Assembly (NCBI GenBank): GCA_964387425.1
Contig: CAYLXP010000126.1
Location: forward strand, 1 to 16,364
DNA length: 16,364 nucleotides
Origin: CAYLXP01 sp964387425
GTDB lineage: Bacteria > Verrucomicrobiota > Kiritimatiellia > UBA8416
Direction of reading: 5' to 3'
In this document: piece by piece, positions 1 to 8,309 of the stretch
Numbering within the stretch: the stretch's first letter is position 1
Layout: every line of letters starts with the position of its first letter
Translations under genes and position numbers: made by a program
The notes under the pieces: generated by a model
What the model was told of the DNA's origin: nothing
What the model saw: only the letters and a program-made list of their open reading frames with translations
Database searches by the model: none

Positions 1-1387
1 CCATGCAGTCGTCCTCGTCCATGACGATCATGCCGCCCGAGCCCATCATGGAGCCAAGCGCGCGCAGAGACTCGTAGTCGATCGGGGTGTCGAGGTCTTC
101 CTTCTTGAGGCAGCCGCCCGAGGGACCGCCGGTCTGAACAGCCTTGAACTGGCGATCATTGGCGATGCCTCGGCCAACACCGAAGATGATGTCGCGCAAC
201 GTGGTGCCCATCGGCACCTCTACCAGGCCGACGCGTTTCACCTTGCCGGCGAGGGCGAAGACCTTCGTGCCGGGGCATTTCTCGGTGCCAATGGTCTTGA
301 ACCAGTCAGCCCCGCAACGGATGATCGCGCAGACGTTGGCGAGGGTTTCGACGTTGTTCACGATCGTGGGCCGTTCCCACAGACCTTCGACGGCGGGGAA
401 AGGCGGCTTGAATATGGGCTCGCCACGCAGTCCCTCGATCGAATGAATCAGGGCTGTCTCTTCGCCGCAGACAAAGGCGCCGGCACCGTACTTGATCTCA
501 ATGTCGAAATCGAAACCGCTGCCGAGGATGTCTGTGCCGAGGAAACCGCACTCCCGCGCCTGCTGAATGGCAAGCTGGAGGCGCTCGATGGCCAACGGGT
601 ACTCCGCACGAATATAGACGACACCCTTTGAGGCGCCGATGGCATAGCCGGCAACCGCCATCGCTTCAAGCACGGCATGCGGGTCACCTTCGAGTACGGC
701 GCGATCCATGAACGCGCCGGGGTCGCCCTCGTCCGCGTTGCAGACGACGTACTTTTCGCCGGCCGGCTGCTTGGCCGCAAAGCTCCATTTCACGCCGGCC
801 GGGAATCCGCCACCGCCACGTCCACGGAGGCCCGAATCAATGATCGTCTGCGTGACTGCGTCCGGTTCCATTTCGTCGACGACTTTGGCCAGGGCGGCGT
901 AGCCTTCCGTGGCAACGTAATCGGCGATAGATTCCGGATCGATGCGCCCCGTGTTACGCAAGACGATGCGTGCCTGCGCGGTGGCGACATCAGCCTTGTC
1001 TTCTTCGGGGCGGTACCAGGTCTGGCTCAGGACATCCAGGCCATAGGCCTGCGAGGACTCCTCGCTGATAAGAATCGGGGCCTGCTCCGGCGTTACGTTG
1101 CCGTAGAAGATGCTCTGTTTGGTTTCGCGGTCATAGACTTCGATCGACGGTTCGCTGTGGCACAAGCCCATGCAGCCCGTCTGAACGATCTCGATCTGAT
1201 TCTCTTTCTGCTGCGACTGGATTTCGCTCTGCAGGGCGTTCAGCACGGGTGTTGTGCCGGCCGCGATGCCGCAGGTGCCCATGGATACGCGGATCACAAT
1301 CGGGGCGCCCGTCTCGCGCTCCTGTTTGAGTGTCTCGGCCCAGTTAGCAAAGGCCGCCCGGTCTTTGATGTGTGATGTAGTAGTCAT
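1..1387 (-). CDS. hydB: NADH-dependent [FeFe]-hydrogenase beta subunit, NuoF-like (HydB), 3' end outside window
   Basis: Flavoprotein subunit that passes electrons between NAD(H) and the [FeFe] hydrogenase, probably in a soluble cytoplasmic HydABC complex. About 462 codons are visible. The N-terminal thioredoxin-like [2Fe-2S] domain has C39 (MGTCGIAAG) and C72/C76 (TGCMGLC), the pattern of HydB/HndC proteins rather than of plain NuoF. Next come the NADH-binding glycine loop GRGGGGFP (about 189-196), NADEGDPGAF (about 216-225) and the FMN loop GAGAFVCGEET (about 301-311). The family is near 600 residues, so the [4Fe-4S] site and ferredoxin-like tail lie beyond the left edge. An ATG at 1393 overlaps the hydC stop (TAATG). 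The ATG at 1387 is preferred because GCGAG sits 8 nt upstream. HydB and bona fide NuoF are related, but the hyd neighbours favour HydB. Confidence 0.92.
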   Translation of the reverse strand, partial: MTTTSHIKDRAAFANWAETLKQERETGAPIVIRVSMGTCGIAAGTTPVLNALQSEIQSQQKENQIEIVQTGCMGLCHSEPSIEVYDRETKQSIFYGNVTPEQAPILISEESSQAYGLDVLSQTWYRPEEDKADVATAQARIVLRNTGRIDPESIADYVATEGYAALAKVVDEMEPDAVTQTIIDSGLRGRGGGGFPAGVKWSFAAKQPAGEKYVVCNADEGDPGAFMDRAVLEGDPHAVLEAMAVAGYAIGASKGVVYIRAEYPLAIERLQLAIQQARECGFLGTDILGSGFDFDIEIKYGAGAFVCGEETALIHSIEGLRGEPIFKPPFPAVEGLWERPTIVNNVETLANVCAIIRCGADWFKTIGTEKCPGTKVFALAGKVKRVGLVEVPMGTTLRDIIFGVGRGIANDRQFKAVQTGGPSGGCLKKEDLDTPIDYESLRALGSMMGSGGMIVMDEDDCM

Positions 1388-1392
1388 TGTCA

Positions 1393-1911
1393 TTACTCGC
1401 AATCGTTAAGAATCTCGGGGACAGTCTTGGGCGTCACGTTGCCATAGACGCGTTCGTTAACCATGACGACCGGCGCGAGGCTGCAGGCGCCGACGCAGCG
1501 GAGGCCGCCAAGTGAGAAGCGTACGTCTGCAGTGGTCTCGCCTTCCTTGATGCCGAGGAGGCGGCTGAACTCCTCCAGGATCTTGTCGGCGCCCTTGACG
1601 TAGCAGGCCGTCCCGGTGCAGACGTTGATCTGGTATTTGCCCTTTGGCGTATCGGTGAAGAAGGAGTAGAAACTGATTACGCCGTAAACCTGCGACAGGT
1701 GAATGCCGAGCTTATTGGCAACGAACAACTGCACGCTCTCGGGCAGATATCCGAAGAGGCTCTGTGCCTTGTGTAGCGCCTCGATCAGGAACCCGCGGTT
1801 ACGCGCTTCGTCGTCTGTTAGCGGCAGGCTGTCGAGATAGGTTTCGAGTTCTTGGCGCAACTCAGGCTTCTCTTCGAGGAGCGTGTCGCGCTTGCAGCAT
1901 GTAGTCGTCAT
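1393..1911 (-). CDS. hydC: NADH-dependent [FeFe]-hydrogenase gamma subunit, NuoE-like (HydC)
   Basis: A 172-residue thioredoxin-like ferredoxin of the NuoE/HydC family. It carries one [2Fe-2S] cluster and works beside HydB in electron transfer between NADH and the hydrogenase. The four ligands are C98-x4-C103 (NVCTGTACYVKG) and C139-x3-C143 (LRCVGACSLAP), the normal family pattern. The N-terminal half is the helical NuoE segment (GYLPESVQLFVANKLGI, then SQVYGVISFYSFF). The frame extends upstream to 1965, but the ATG at 1911 is chosen because AGGAG lies 9 nt before it and the longer form would overlap the receiver gene. It follows that gene's stop by 22 nt and its own stop touches the start of hydB, so the two are probably translationally coupled. 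MTTTCC gives two extra Cys at positions 5-6, which are not part of the cluster motif. Confidence 0.93.
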   Translation of the reverse strand: MTTTCCKRDTLLEEKPELRQELETYLDSLPLTDDEARNRGFLIEALHKAQSLFGYLPESVQLFVANKLGIHLSQVYGVISFYSFFTDTPKGKYQINVCTGTACYVKGADKILEEFSRLLGIKEGETTADVRFSLGGLRCVGACSLAPVVMVNERVYGNVTPKTVPEILNDCE

Positions 1912-1933
1912 GATCGTGTACTCCTGCTTTCCT

Positions 1934-2299
1934 TTAGGCTTCGAGGGCTGTGCTGACTGCGTCACGCAATGCGGACGGTTCGATCGGCTTCTGTAGAATG
2001 GCTTTGACGGGGATTTCGTGTGCGTCGAACACGCTCACCGACGTGTCCGCGATCGAGGACAAGAGAATGATGGGGTAGGTGGTGGCCAGGCGCTCGGCAA
2101 ATACGAGTCCGGCGTCGACCTCTTCCATCACGATGTCGAGCAGGATCAAGTCAGGGTTCTCTGCCTTGGCAATCGTCTCCGCTTCAATGCTGTCCGCAGC
2201 CGTCATCACCGTGTAGCCGGCGGCGCTGAGGACCAGCTCGTACGTCTGTCGCAGATCCGGGTCATCATCAACAATCAGGATCGTGTTCGCATCACTCAT
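1934..2299 (-). CDS. Stand-alone response regulator (single receiver domain)
   Basis: A 121-residue CheY-like receiver with nothing after it: no DNA-binding, enzymatic or other output domain. The active site is complete: acidic pair D11/D12 (LIVDDDPD), phosphoacceptor D55 (LILLDIVM), S81/S82 after beta-4 and K104-P105 (ILQKPIEP). It should therefore be phosphorylated on Asp and signal through protein contact. AGGAA lies 9 nt before the ATG. It sits between rex and hydC, 21 nt after the rex stop, so it is co-transcribed with the hydrogenase subunits. The obvious partner is the receiver-kinase at 8309-9460, which heads the maturation operon. Whether it acts on transcription, on the hydrogenase itself or in a phosphorelay cannot be read from the sequence. 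Confidence 0.9.
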   Translation of the reverse strand: MSDANTILIVDDDPDLRQTYELVLSAAGYTVMTAADSIEAETIAKAENPDLILLDIVMEEVDAGLVFAERLATTYPIILLSSIADTSVSVFDAHEIPVKAILQKPIEPSALRDAVSTALEA

Positions 2300-2320
2300 G
2301 TCTTCGTCTTCCTTGTTTAG

Positions 2321-2959
2321 TCACTCTGTTTCGGTCGGCTGCGTGGCCTCGCGGGCCATGCAGGCAACCTTCTCAAGGGCCGTTGCAATATCGATTCGCT
2401 CTACAAGAATGCCGTCGGGGGTCTGGAGTGGGGTGGGGGCAAAATTCAGGATGCCGCGGATGCCGGCCGCGACGAGGCGGTCGCAGACGTCTTGGGCGCC
2501 TGCCGCGGGTGTTGTGATGATGGCGACCTGGATGCCATGTCGGTTGACTACGTTCTCGAGCTCGTCGACCGACTGGCAGCGATAGCCGTGCACCATACGA
2601 CCGACTTTGGCCGGATCATTATCGAAGGCTCCCACGATCCGTAGGGCGGTCCGCTGTCCCTTGATGAACCCGAGCGCAGCCCGTCCCAGGTCGCCGACGC
2701 CAACCAGGATCATGTCGGTTCCTTCAGGCTGATCGAGAAACTCGCTGATGCGGTTGACCATCTGATCAACACGGTAGCCGCGTTTTGAATGCCCCGTGAC
2801 GCCGACTTCCATGAGGTCACGACGAACCTGGGCCGCGGTACCACCAATCATGGCAGCGAGCTCGTGCGAGTAGACATGGTCTTCCCCGGATAGCCCCTGC
2901 ATCGCCATGAGGCGACGATAGATGCTCAAGCGCTCAACAGTCTTTCCTGAGAGTGTCAT
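2321..2959 (-). CDS. rex: Redox-sensing transcriptional repressor Rex
   Basis: A 212-residue Rex protein that senses the NADH/NAD+ ratio and releases its operator when NADH binds. The N-terminal winged helix spans about residues 1-75, with the recognition-helix pattern QVRRDL near 44-49 and the wing KRGYRV. A Rossmann fold follows, with GVGDLG at 87-92 and the acidic strand end FDNDP at 112-116. The C-terminal helix after about 190 is where Rex dimers swap. Length matches the family (about 205-220). The frame stays open to an ATG at 3001, but the ATG at 2959 is chosen because AGGAG is 7 nt upstream and the protein then starts at the usual place. It is first gene of the operon running through the receiver, hydC and hydB. 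A palindrome 42 nt upstream suggests Rex represses its own operon and relieves it when NADH builds up. Confidence 0.95.
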   Translation of the reverse strand: MTLSGKTVERLSIYRRLMAMQGLSGEDHVYSHELAAMIGGTAAQVRRDLMEVGVTGHSKRGYRVDQMVNRISEFLDQPEGTDMILVGVGDLGRAALGFIKGQRTALRIVGAFDNDPAKVGRMVHGYRCQSVDELENVVNRHGIQVAIITTPAAGAQDVCDRLVAAGIRGILNFAPTPLQTPDGILVERIDIATALEKVACMAREATQPTETE

Positions 2960-3000
2960 TTTATCACTCCTCTGCGTCAGAATTACCGAACGATTCGGCA

Positions 3001-3020
3001 TCTGTGACTCAATTCACAGA
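3001..3020. promoter_or_regulatory. rex: Probable Rex operator
   Basis: Perfect inverted repeat TCTGTGA-CTCAAT-TCACAGA with 7-bp arms and a 6-bp spacer. It matches the known Rex-binding core TGTGA-N6-TCACA. It starts 2 bp after the -10 box of the promoter at 3023-3051, so it covers the expected transcription start, an ideal position for repression. The match to the consensus is seen directly; binding by the adjacent Rex is inferred. Confidence 0.8.
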
Positions 3021-3022
3021 GC

Positions 3023-3051
3023 ACCATATCGAAGCGCCCCGGGTTTGTCCA
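3023..3051 (-). promoter_or_regulatory. Probable sigma-70-type promoter of the rex-hydCB operon
   Basis: On the minus strand TGGACA (3051-3046, 5 of 6 matches to TTGACA), a 17-bp spacer and TATGGT (3028-3023, 4 of 6 to TATAAT). The predicted start is near 3016, giving a leader of about 57 nt before the rex ATG and placing +1 inside the palindrome at 3001-3020. The gap 2960-3162 shows no clear terminator after hydF, so some read-through from the maturation operon is possible. Confidence 0.6.
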
Positions 3052-3162
3052 TGTTTTTCCGTGAAAAAAATAACAGATAGTGGCTGTCGGACGGTTTCTA
3101 TAAAGATATCAAGGGTTTTCAGGGGTTCTCGCGATGCCCAAACAAACGGAGCGAAAGTTCAG

Positions 3163-4386
3163 TTATCCAGCAGAGAGCTGCGCCAACGCTTCAGGAAACG
3201 GCGCTAAAGCGCGCTCGCAGATTCCGAGCGAATAGGCAATTGCGACCCCGTAGTTGGTGATGGGCACTCCTGCTTGGCGGCATTGGACGATGCGGGAGAG
3301 TAGCTGGCGGCGGTTGAAAGTGCACGATCCACAGTGGATTACGAGCTGGTAGGGGGTGATGTCGTCGGGGAAGTCCTGCCCGGCGACGACGTCAAAGGTC
3401 AATTCGCCGCCAACGTACTGGGTCAGCCAGCGGGGGATCTTAACGCGGCCGATGTCCTCACCAACCGGGTGATGGGTGCAGCCCTCTGCAATCAGGATGC
3501 GATCGCCGGGCTGAAGCCGGTCAATGGCCTTGGCCCCGGCCGCAAACGTTGGAAGGTCCCCCTTGAAGCGGGCGAATAGGATTGAGAACGAGGTCAACGG
3601 CACGCCGCTTGGGGTATCGCCGCCAACTTTGAGGAAGGCCTGGGAGTCTGTCACGATCAGGGCAGGGGGGCGCTTCAGGTTGTCGAGCAGGTCACGCAAC
3701 TCCCGCTCCTTAACGACGGCACAATAGGCGTCGCTGTCCAGCAGGTCGCGGATGGTCTGTACCTGTGGCAGAATGAGTCGTCCTTTCGGGGCTTCGAGGT
3801 CAATCGGTACGACGAGTACCACCATCTCCCCGGGATTGACCAGGTCGCCAACGATGGCCGGTGGAGCGAGGTAGCTGTCCGGCACGATGCTCAGTAGTGC
3901 CTGCTTGAAGGCCGCGACACCTGTGCGTTCGGTGGCAATCATCTCCACGACCTGTCTGTCGGCTCTACGCAACGCTTCCATCAACTCAGCGTTGGGCGTA
4001 GCTTGGTCGGCCTTGTTGAAGACGACGATCACCGGTAGTGAGGCGGCATCGAACTCGGCAAGCAGCTCTTCTTCAAAACGCCCCCAGGTGCCGGCCTCCG
4101 CCACGAGTATCGCGACGTCGGTGCGTTGAATCGCAAGGCGCGTCTTCTCAATGCGCTGCGCGCCCAGCGCCCCTACATCATCGACCCCGGCTGTGTCGAT
4201 AAACAGAACCGGCCCGATCGGAAGCAGCTCCATGGCTTTCTCAACGGGGTCGGTGGTTGTGCCGGCCACATCCGAGACGATCGCAACCGTCTGGCCCGTC
4301 ACCGCGTTGAGTAGCGATGATTTGCCGACGTTACGTCTTCCGTAGATCCCAATGTGCAGCCGTAGCCCTTTTGGTGTCTTCTGCAT
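3163..4386 (-). CDS. hydF: [FeFe]-hydrogenase H-cluster maturation GTPase HydF
   Basis: A 407-residue scaffold GTPase on which the [2Fe] subcluster of the H-cluster is assembled and handed to apo-hydrogenase. The N-terminal G domain has the P-loop GRRNVGKS (16-23), switch AGTTTDP (41-47), DTAG (64-67) and NKAD (124-127). The middle dimerisation domain spans about 180-290. The C-terminal cluster-binding domain has C303-T-H305 (EGCTHHPVGED) and H351-C352-x2-C355 (IHCGSCTF), the family's CxH...HCxxC ligand set. Length is normal. It is last in the maturation operon: its ATG lies 2 nt after the aspA stop. The start agrees with the usual N-terminus of a few residues before the P-loop strand. Confidence 0.96.
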   Translation of the reverse strand: MQKTPKGLRLHIGIYGRRNVGKSSLLNAVTGQTVAIVSDVAGTTTDPVEKAMELLPIGPVLFIDTAGVDDVGALGAQRIEKTRLAIQRTDVAILVAEAGTWGRFEEELLAEFDAASLPVIVVFNKADQATPNAELMEALRRADRQVVEMIATERTGVAAFKQALLSIVPDSYLAPPAIVGDLVNPGEMVVLVVPIDLEAPKGRLILPQVQTIRDLLDSDAYCAVVKERELRDLLDNLKRPPALIVTDSQAFLKVGGDTPSGVPLTSFSILFARFKGDLPTFAAGAKAIDRLQPGDRILIAEGCTHHPVGEDIGRVKIPRWLTQYVGGELTFDVVAGQDFPDDITPYQLVIHCGSCTFNRRQLLSRIVQCRQAGVPITNYGVAIAYSLGICERALAPFPEALAQLSAG

Positions 4387-4388
4387 GG

Positions 4389-5792
4389 CTACTTGCCCTT
4401 CCGGTGACCGAGCTGCATAACCGCTTCGGCCGATACCAGCCTGTCGAATGTCTCGGCACTCATTAATTCCCGCTCGAGCACGATTTCGCGAGCCGAGCGG
4501 CCGGTTTCTTGCATGACAGCGGCTACGGAGCCGGCGACTTCGTAACCAAGCTCATCCACCAGCGCAGTGACGGTGGCGGTTGCCTCGTGGAGGTGGGCGC
4601 GGCAGGCATCCTCGTTGACCGCGAGGCTCTCAATGCAGCGCGAGCGCAGCAACGTAGCCGCGCCGGTCAGGAGGTCAAGGCTGTCTAGCAGACGATCGGC
4701 GATCAGCGGCAGGAAGGCGTTCAACTCCAGGTTCCCCATTGATACGGCTTGCGTGATGGCGACGTGGTTGGCGCTGACCTGGACGCCGGCCTGGATGACG
4801 GCTTCCGGAATCACCGGGTTGACTTTGCCGGGCATGATAGAGGAGCCGGCCTGGACAGCGGGGAGCTGCAGCTCGCCCAGTCCCGCGGTGGGGCCGGACC
4901 CCATCAGGCGTAGATCCTGGCCGATCTTCAGCAGGTTGGTGGCGCAAGTGTTCAGCATCCCGCTGACTTCGGCGAAGGCGTCGGCATTCTGCGTGCACTC
5001 AACCATGTTCTCGGCACGCGAGAAGCCAATCCCCGTAATCGCCTTCAATCGCTCCACGACGCCGAAGATGTATTGACGTGGTGCAGCCAGTCCGGTTCCG
5101 ATGGCGGTGCCTCCAAGGTTGACCACGCGCAGTCGTTCTTCGCACTTATAGATTCGCCAGCGGTCGCGACCGATGGCTTCGGCGTAGGTCGACATTGTGC
5201 GACCCATCGTGGTCAGAACTGCATCCTGGAGTTGCGTCCGCCCGATCTTGACCACGGTGGCAAAGGCCTTCTCCTTTTCCTGGAAGGCGGTTAGCAGCTC
5301 AACCAGCGCTTGCTCGAGACTGCGTAGCTGCGTGATCGCAGCCAGCTTGAGCGCGGTGGGGTAGGTGTCGTTTGTTGATTGATGGCAGTTGATGTCATCG
5401 AGCGGGCTGACCTCGGCATAGTCGCCACAGGCGCGTCCAAGTTTCTGCAGTGCGCAATTGGCGAGCACCTCGTTGACGTTCATGTTGGTCGCGGTGCCGG
5501 CTCCGCCCTGCAAGGCGTCGACGCGTATCTCCGAGGTGAGCGCGCCATCCATCAGCTCGTGGCAGGCGGCGGCAATGGCGTCGAACTTGGATGCGTCCCA
5601 GCGCCCCAGATCGTGGTTCATCTCTGCCGCGGCCAGCTTGACCGCGCCATAGGCCTGGACCAGTCCGGGATGGACGGAGCGTCCGGCGAGAGGGAAATTC
5701 TCGATGGCGCGGGCGGTATGAATGCCATACAGCGCATCGGCCGGGATTGCCTTCTCCCCCAGCATGTCGTGTTCTGTTCGCGTCGCGGTCAT
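4389..5792 (-). CDS. aspA: Aspartate ammonia-lyase (aspartase)
   Basis: A 467-residue member of the fumarase/aspartase superfamily that converts L-aspartate to fumarate plus ammonium, normally as a homotetramer. Visible motifs are GGAGTATNMNVNEVLAN (97-112), HQSTNDTYPTA (137-147), GRTQLQDAV (184-192) and the signature GSSIMPGKVNP (316-326), whose Ser318 is the catalytic base. TQLQDAV rather than the fumarase form THLQDAT, and the N-terminal pattern DMLGEKAIPADALYGIHTARA, favour aspartase over class II fumarase. The ATG overlaps the hydE stop by 4 bp (ATGA) and hydF follows 2 nt after its own stop, so it is a built-in member of the maturation operon. Ammonium for the H-cluster azadithiolate bridge is an attractive reason; routine aspartate catabolism is the plain alternative. 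Confidence 0.93.
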   Translation of the reverse strand: MTATRTEHDMLGEKAIPADALYGIHTARAIENFPLAGRSVHPGLVQAYGAVKLAAAEMNHDLGRWDASKFDAIAAACHELMDGALTSEIRVDALQGGAGTATNMNVNEVLANCALQKLGRACGDYAEVSPLDDINCHQSTNDTYPTALKLAAITQLRSLEQALVELLTAFQEKEKAFATVVKIGRTQLQDAVLTTMGRTMSTYAEAIGRDRWRIYKCEERLRVVNLGGTAIGTGLAAPRQYIFGVVERLKAITGIGFSRAENMVECTQNADAFAEVSGMLNTCATNLLKIGQDLRLMGSGPTAGLGELQLPAVQAGSSIMPGKVNPVIPEAVIQAGVQVSANHVAITQAVSMGNLELNAFLPLIADRLLDSLDLLTGAATLLRSRCIESLAVNEDACRAHLHEATATVTALVDELGYEVAGSVAAVMQETGRSAREIVLERELMSAETFDRLVSAEAVMQLGHRKGK

Positions 5793-6910
5793 GTTGTAGC
5801 GCTCTCTGGCTGGGTTCGCTTCCTAAAGTGCGGAGAATCGCCCCATTGGCCAAGTCCAATCGTCTCGCCAATGCCGGTTACGCGCTTCTGGAGGCAGCCT
5901 TGGCACATCGTGGAGTTCTCGTCGAGGCAGGGCTTCCCGTCGTAGAGCTGGTAACCTTTGCGGAACTCGGTCGGTGTCAGGTTGGGCATGATGATGTTGG
6001 CGCCTGCCTGCAACCCCATCTCGCGTCCGACGGGATTCAGCGCCTGCAGGGCGGTTGTAGCTGCAATGTTGACGTCGCGCAGGACCAGGCGTGTCACGGC
6101 AATCATGTTGAGGCCGAGCATAAGCTGCTGCTCGTCGTCGATGGCGTCTGTGCTATCTGCCAGGGGCGTGTCGGCGTGCGGGATATAGGGGCCCATCCCG
6201 ATCATGTCGATATCGTGGTCGCGGAAGAACTGGATGTCCTGAGCGAGGTGTTCCGTGGTCTGGCCGGGCAGGCCGATCATGACGCCGGTGCCCACCTGGT
6301 AGCCGACTTTGCGCAGGCGGTCAAGGCAGGTAACCCGCGTATCGAAATCGTGGGTTGTGGGGTGCAGCTCACGATAGAGATCGGGGTCGGTCGTTTCGAT
6401 CCGCAGCAGGTAGCGATGCGCCCCGGCTTCGAACCAGGTGCGATAGACGTCCTCCGTCTGCTCGCCCAGTGAAAGGGTGATGCCCAGCTCGTTGTTCGAC
6501 TCCGCCTTGATGCGTTCGAGGATGCGGGTGATCTGATCGGTGAACGCCTGGTCCTGGCGCTCGCCGGACTGCAGCACGATCGAGCCATAGTTCTGCTCAT
6601 GTGCCCAGAGCGCATCGCGGACGATCTCGTCTTCGCTCATCTGGTAGCGTTCGACGGCGGTGTTGCTGCGACGGATGCCGCAGTAGTAGCAGTCCTTGCT
6701 GCAGATATTGCTCAGTTCGACAATGCCACGGAAATAGACTGTTGGGCCGACGGTCTCCAGCTTGACCTGGTAGGCGGCTTCGTGCAGCGCCCGCCGACTT
6801 TCGGCTGCGGTCAGCTCCAGCAACGCCTGCCACTCTGCCGGCGTTGTCGTTGCGCCCGCTTGCAGACGTTCGAGGATGGCGCGCGGATCATCTGTCCTAG
6901 TAGTACACAT
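5789..6910 (-). CDS. hydE: [FeFe]-hydrogenase maturation radical SAM protein HydE
   Basis: A 373-residue radical SAM enzyme that acts on the HydG-made Fe(CO)2(CN)-cysteine synthon on the way to the [2Fe]H precursor. The SAM-binding [4Fe-4S] motif is C70-x3-C74-x2-C77 (NICSKDCYYCGIRR). An optional second cluster site, C328-x7-C336-x2-C339, is present near the C-terminus, as in Thermotoga HydE. The motif GIRRSN and the sequence MIGLPGQT (HydE/BioB-like barrel) fit HydE rather than ThiH or PylB. The frame continues upstream to 7000, but the ATG at 6910 gives the family length and avoids a long overlap. Even so it overlaps the end of hydG by 14 nt. Its stop overlaps the aspA start. Confidence 0.95.
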   Translation of the reverse strand: MCTTRTDDPRAILERLQAGATTTPAEWQALLELTAAESRRALHEAAYQVKLETVGPTVYFRGIVELSNICSKDCYYCGIRRSNTAVERYQMSEDEIVRDALWAHEQNYGSIVLQSGERQDQAFTDQITRILERIKAESNNELGITLSLGEQTEDVYRTWFEAGAHRYLLRIETTDPDLYRELHPTTHDFDTRVTCLDRLRKVGYQVGTGVMIGLPGQTTEHLAQDIQFFRDHDIDMIGMGPYIPHADTPLADSTDAIDDEQQLMLGLNMIAVTRLVLRDVNIAATTALQALNPVGREMGLQAGANIIMPNLTPTEFRKGYQLYDGKPCLDENSTMCQGCLQKRVTGIGETIGLGQWGDSPHFRKRTQPESATT

Positions 6911-8309
6911 CGCGTTCTTTGCCCGTTCTGATGGCGGCCACGCGTTCGGCCACCTTGGCCCGCATGTTTGCATCTCCGATGCCGGCCATCTCGCGTTCAA
7001 TGGCCGCGATACCGGCGGCCTTCGTTGCCGGCGATCCGTAGTCCTCGAGATACTCTACAAGGGTGAGGATCGCGTTGGGTGTGCAGAAGCGTTCGATGAA
7101 GCCGGGCACGGCGAATTCCATGAACTGCTCACCTGTGCGCCCCTGGCGGTAGCAGGAGGTGCAGAAGCTGGGAATGTAATCATGTTCCATCAGGTCCTGC
7201 ATGATCTCGTCGAGCGAACGCATGTCCCCGATCTGGAACTGCTCGCGGTTGAGTTCCTGGTCACCATCCTTGGTGTAGCCGGCCAGCTCGATGCGGGTCC
7301 CTGCGTCGATCTGCGAAACACCAAACTCCATCACCTCACGGCGAATCTCGGCCGACTCTCGTGCGGTCAGGATCATGCCCGTATAGGGTACGGCCAGGCG
7401 CAGGATTGCAACCAGGCGCTTGAAGTCACGATCGCTCACCAGGTACTTGTCGTCCATGTCAACGCCGTGGGCGGGACGAATGCGCGGGAAGCTGATGGTG
7501 TGCGGGCCGCATCCGAAACGGTTGAGCAGGTGCCACGAGTGGGTGACCAGGCCCAGCACTTCAAAGCGCCAGTCGTAGAGCCCAAACAGGGCACCGATGC
7601 CGACGTCATCGCATCCGGCTTCGTAGGCGCGGGTGAGTCCGTCGAGCCGATAGAGGTAGTCGCCCTTGTGGGTGTTTGGGGGATGGACGGTGCGGTACGT
7701 CTCGTGGTGGTACGTCTCCTGGAAGATTTGGTATGTGCCGATGCCGGCTTCCTTGATGATGCGATAGCCGTCATGGTCTAGCGGGGCGGCGTTGATGTTG
7801 ACGCGGCGGATCTCGCCGTGCCCGTTCTTGATGCTGTATACCTGCTTCACCGTCTGCGCCATGTACTCGGGGGTGTAGTTCGGATGTTCCCCGAATACCA
7901 GGATCAGCCGCTTGTGACCTGCCTCCTCCAGGGCGAGGACCTGGCCGTCGAGCTCGTCCTCGGTCAGTGTCTTGCGCACCGTTGTCCGAAGGCTACGCCG
8001 GAAGGCACAGTACTGGCAGTCATTGATGCAGTAGTTCCCGATGTAGAGCGGGGCAAAGATGACGATGCGGTTGCCGTAGACCTTCTGCTTCAATTCGCGG
8101 GCGGCGGCGAAGATGGCCTCGGTCGACTCGTCCGAATCGGCGGCAATCAGATCGGCCACCTCTTCGACCGTCAGGGGCTCTTTGGCCATGCTCTTGGCGA
8201 TGATGTCGCGTACCCGCACCGGGTCTTCCCGGCGGTCTGCGATCAATGCCGTAATGGCGGCATCATCGATGAAATCCACGGCTCCTTTTGACAGTGTCCG
8301 GGTGTTCAT
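6897..8309 (-). CDS. hydG: [FeFe]-hydrogenase maturation radical SAM tyrosine lyase HydG
   Basis: A 470-residue radical SAM enzyme that cleaves tyrosine to p-cresol and turns the remainder into the CO and CN- ligands, delivered as an iron-cysteine synthon. The N-terminal SAM cluster motif is C94-x3-C98-x2-C101 (NYCINDCQYCAFRRS). The C-terminal auxiliary cluster motif is C383-x2-C386-x22-C409 (FCTSCYRQGRTG ... RFCTPN), which separates HydG from the thiamine tyrosine lyase ThiH. Length is normal. The ATG overlaps the stop of the kinase gene (TAATG) with AGGAG only 2 nt before it, so translation is probably coupled. A GTG at codon 11 preceded by AAAGGAG would be an alternative but is also too close to that site. 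Confidence 0.96.
   Translation of the reverse strand: MNTRTLSKGAVDFIDDAAITALIADRREDPVRVRDIIAKSMAKEPLTVEEVADLIAADSDESTEAIFAAARELKQKVYGNRIVIFAPLYIGNYCINDCQYCAFRRSLRTTVRKTLTEDELDGQVLALEEAGHKRLILVFGEHPNYTPEYMAQTVKQVYSIKNGHGEIRRVNINAAPLDHDGYRIIKEAGIGTYQIFQETYHHETYRTVHPPNTHKGDYLYRLDGLTRAYEAGCDDVGIGALFGLYDWRFEVLGLVTHSWHLLNRFGCGPHTISFPRIRPAHGVDMDDKYLVSDRDFKRLVAILRLAVPYTGMILTARESAEIRREVMEFGVSQIDAGTRIELAGYTKDGDQELNREQFQIGDMRSLDEIMQDLMEHDYIPSFCTSCYRQGRTGEQFMEFAVPGFIERFCTPNAILTLVEYLEDYGSPATKAAGIAAIEREMAGIGDANMRAKVAERVAAIRTGKERDVYY

Noticed and set aside
677..1375. Plus-strand open frame of 232 codons opposite the left-edge gene.
   Set aside because: The minus strand encodes continuous HydB with all cofactor motifs, so this frame is a by-product.
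6876..7781. Long plus-strand open frame (301 codons) opposite hydG.
   Set aside because: It is antisense to a gene with complete radical SAM motifs, and its protein shows no recognisable family. GC-rich codon bias on one strand often leaves the other open.
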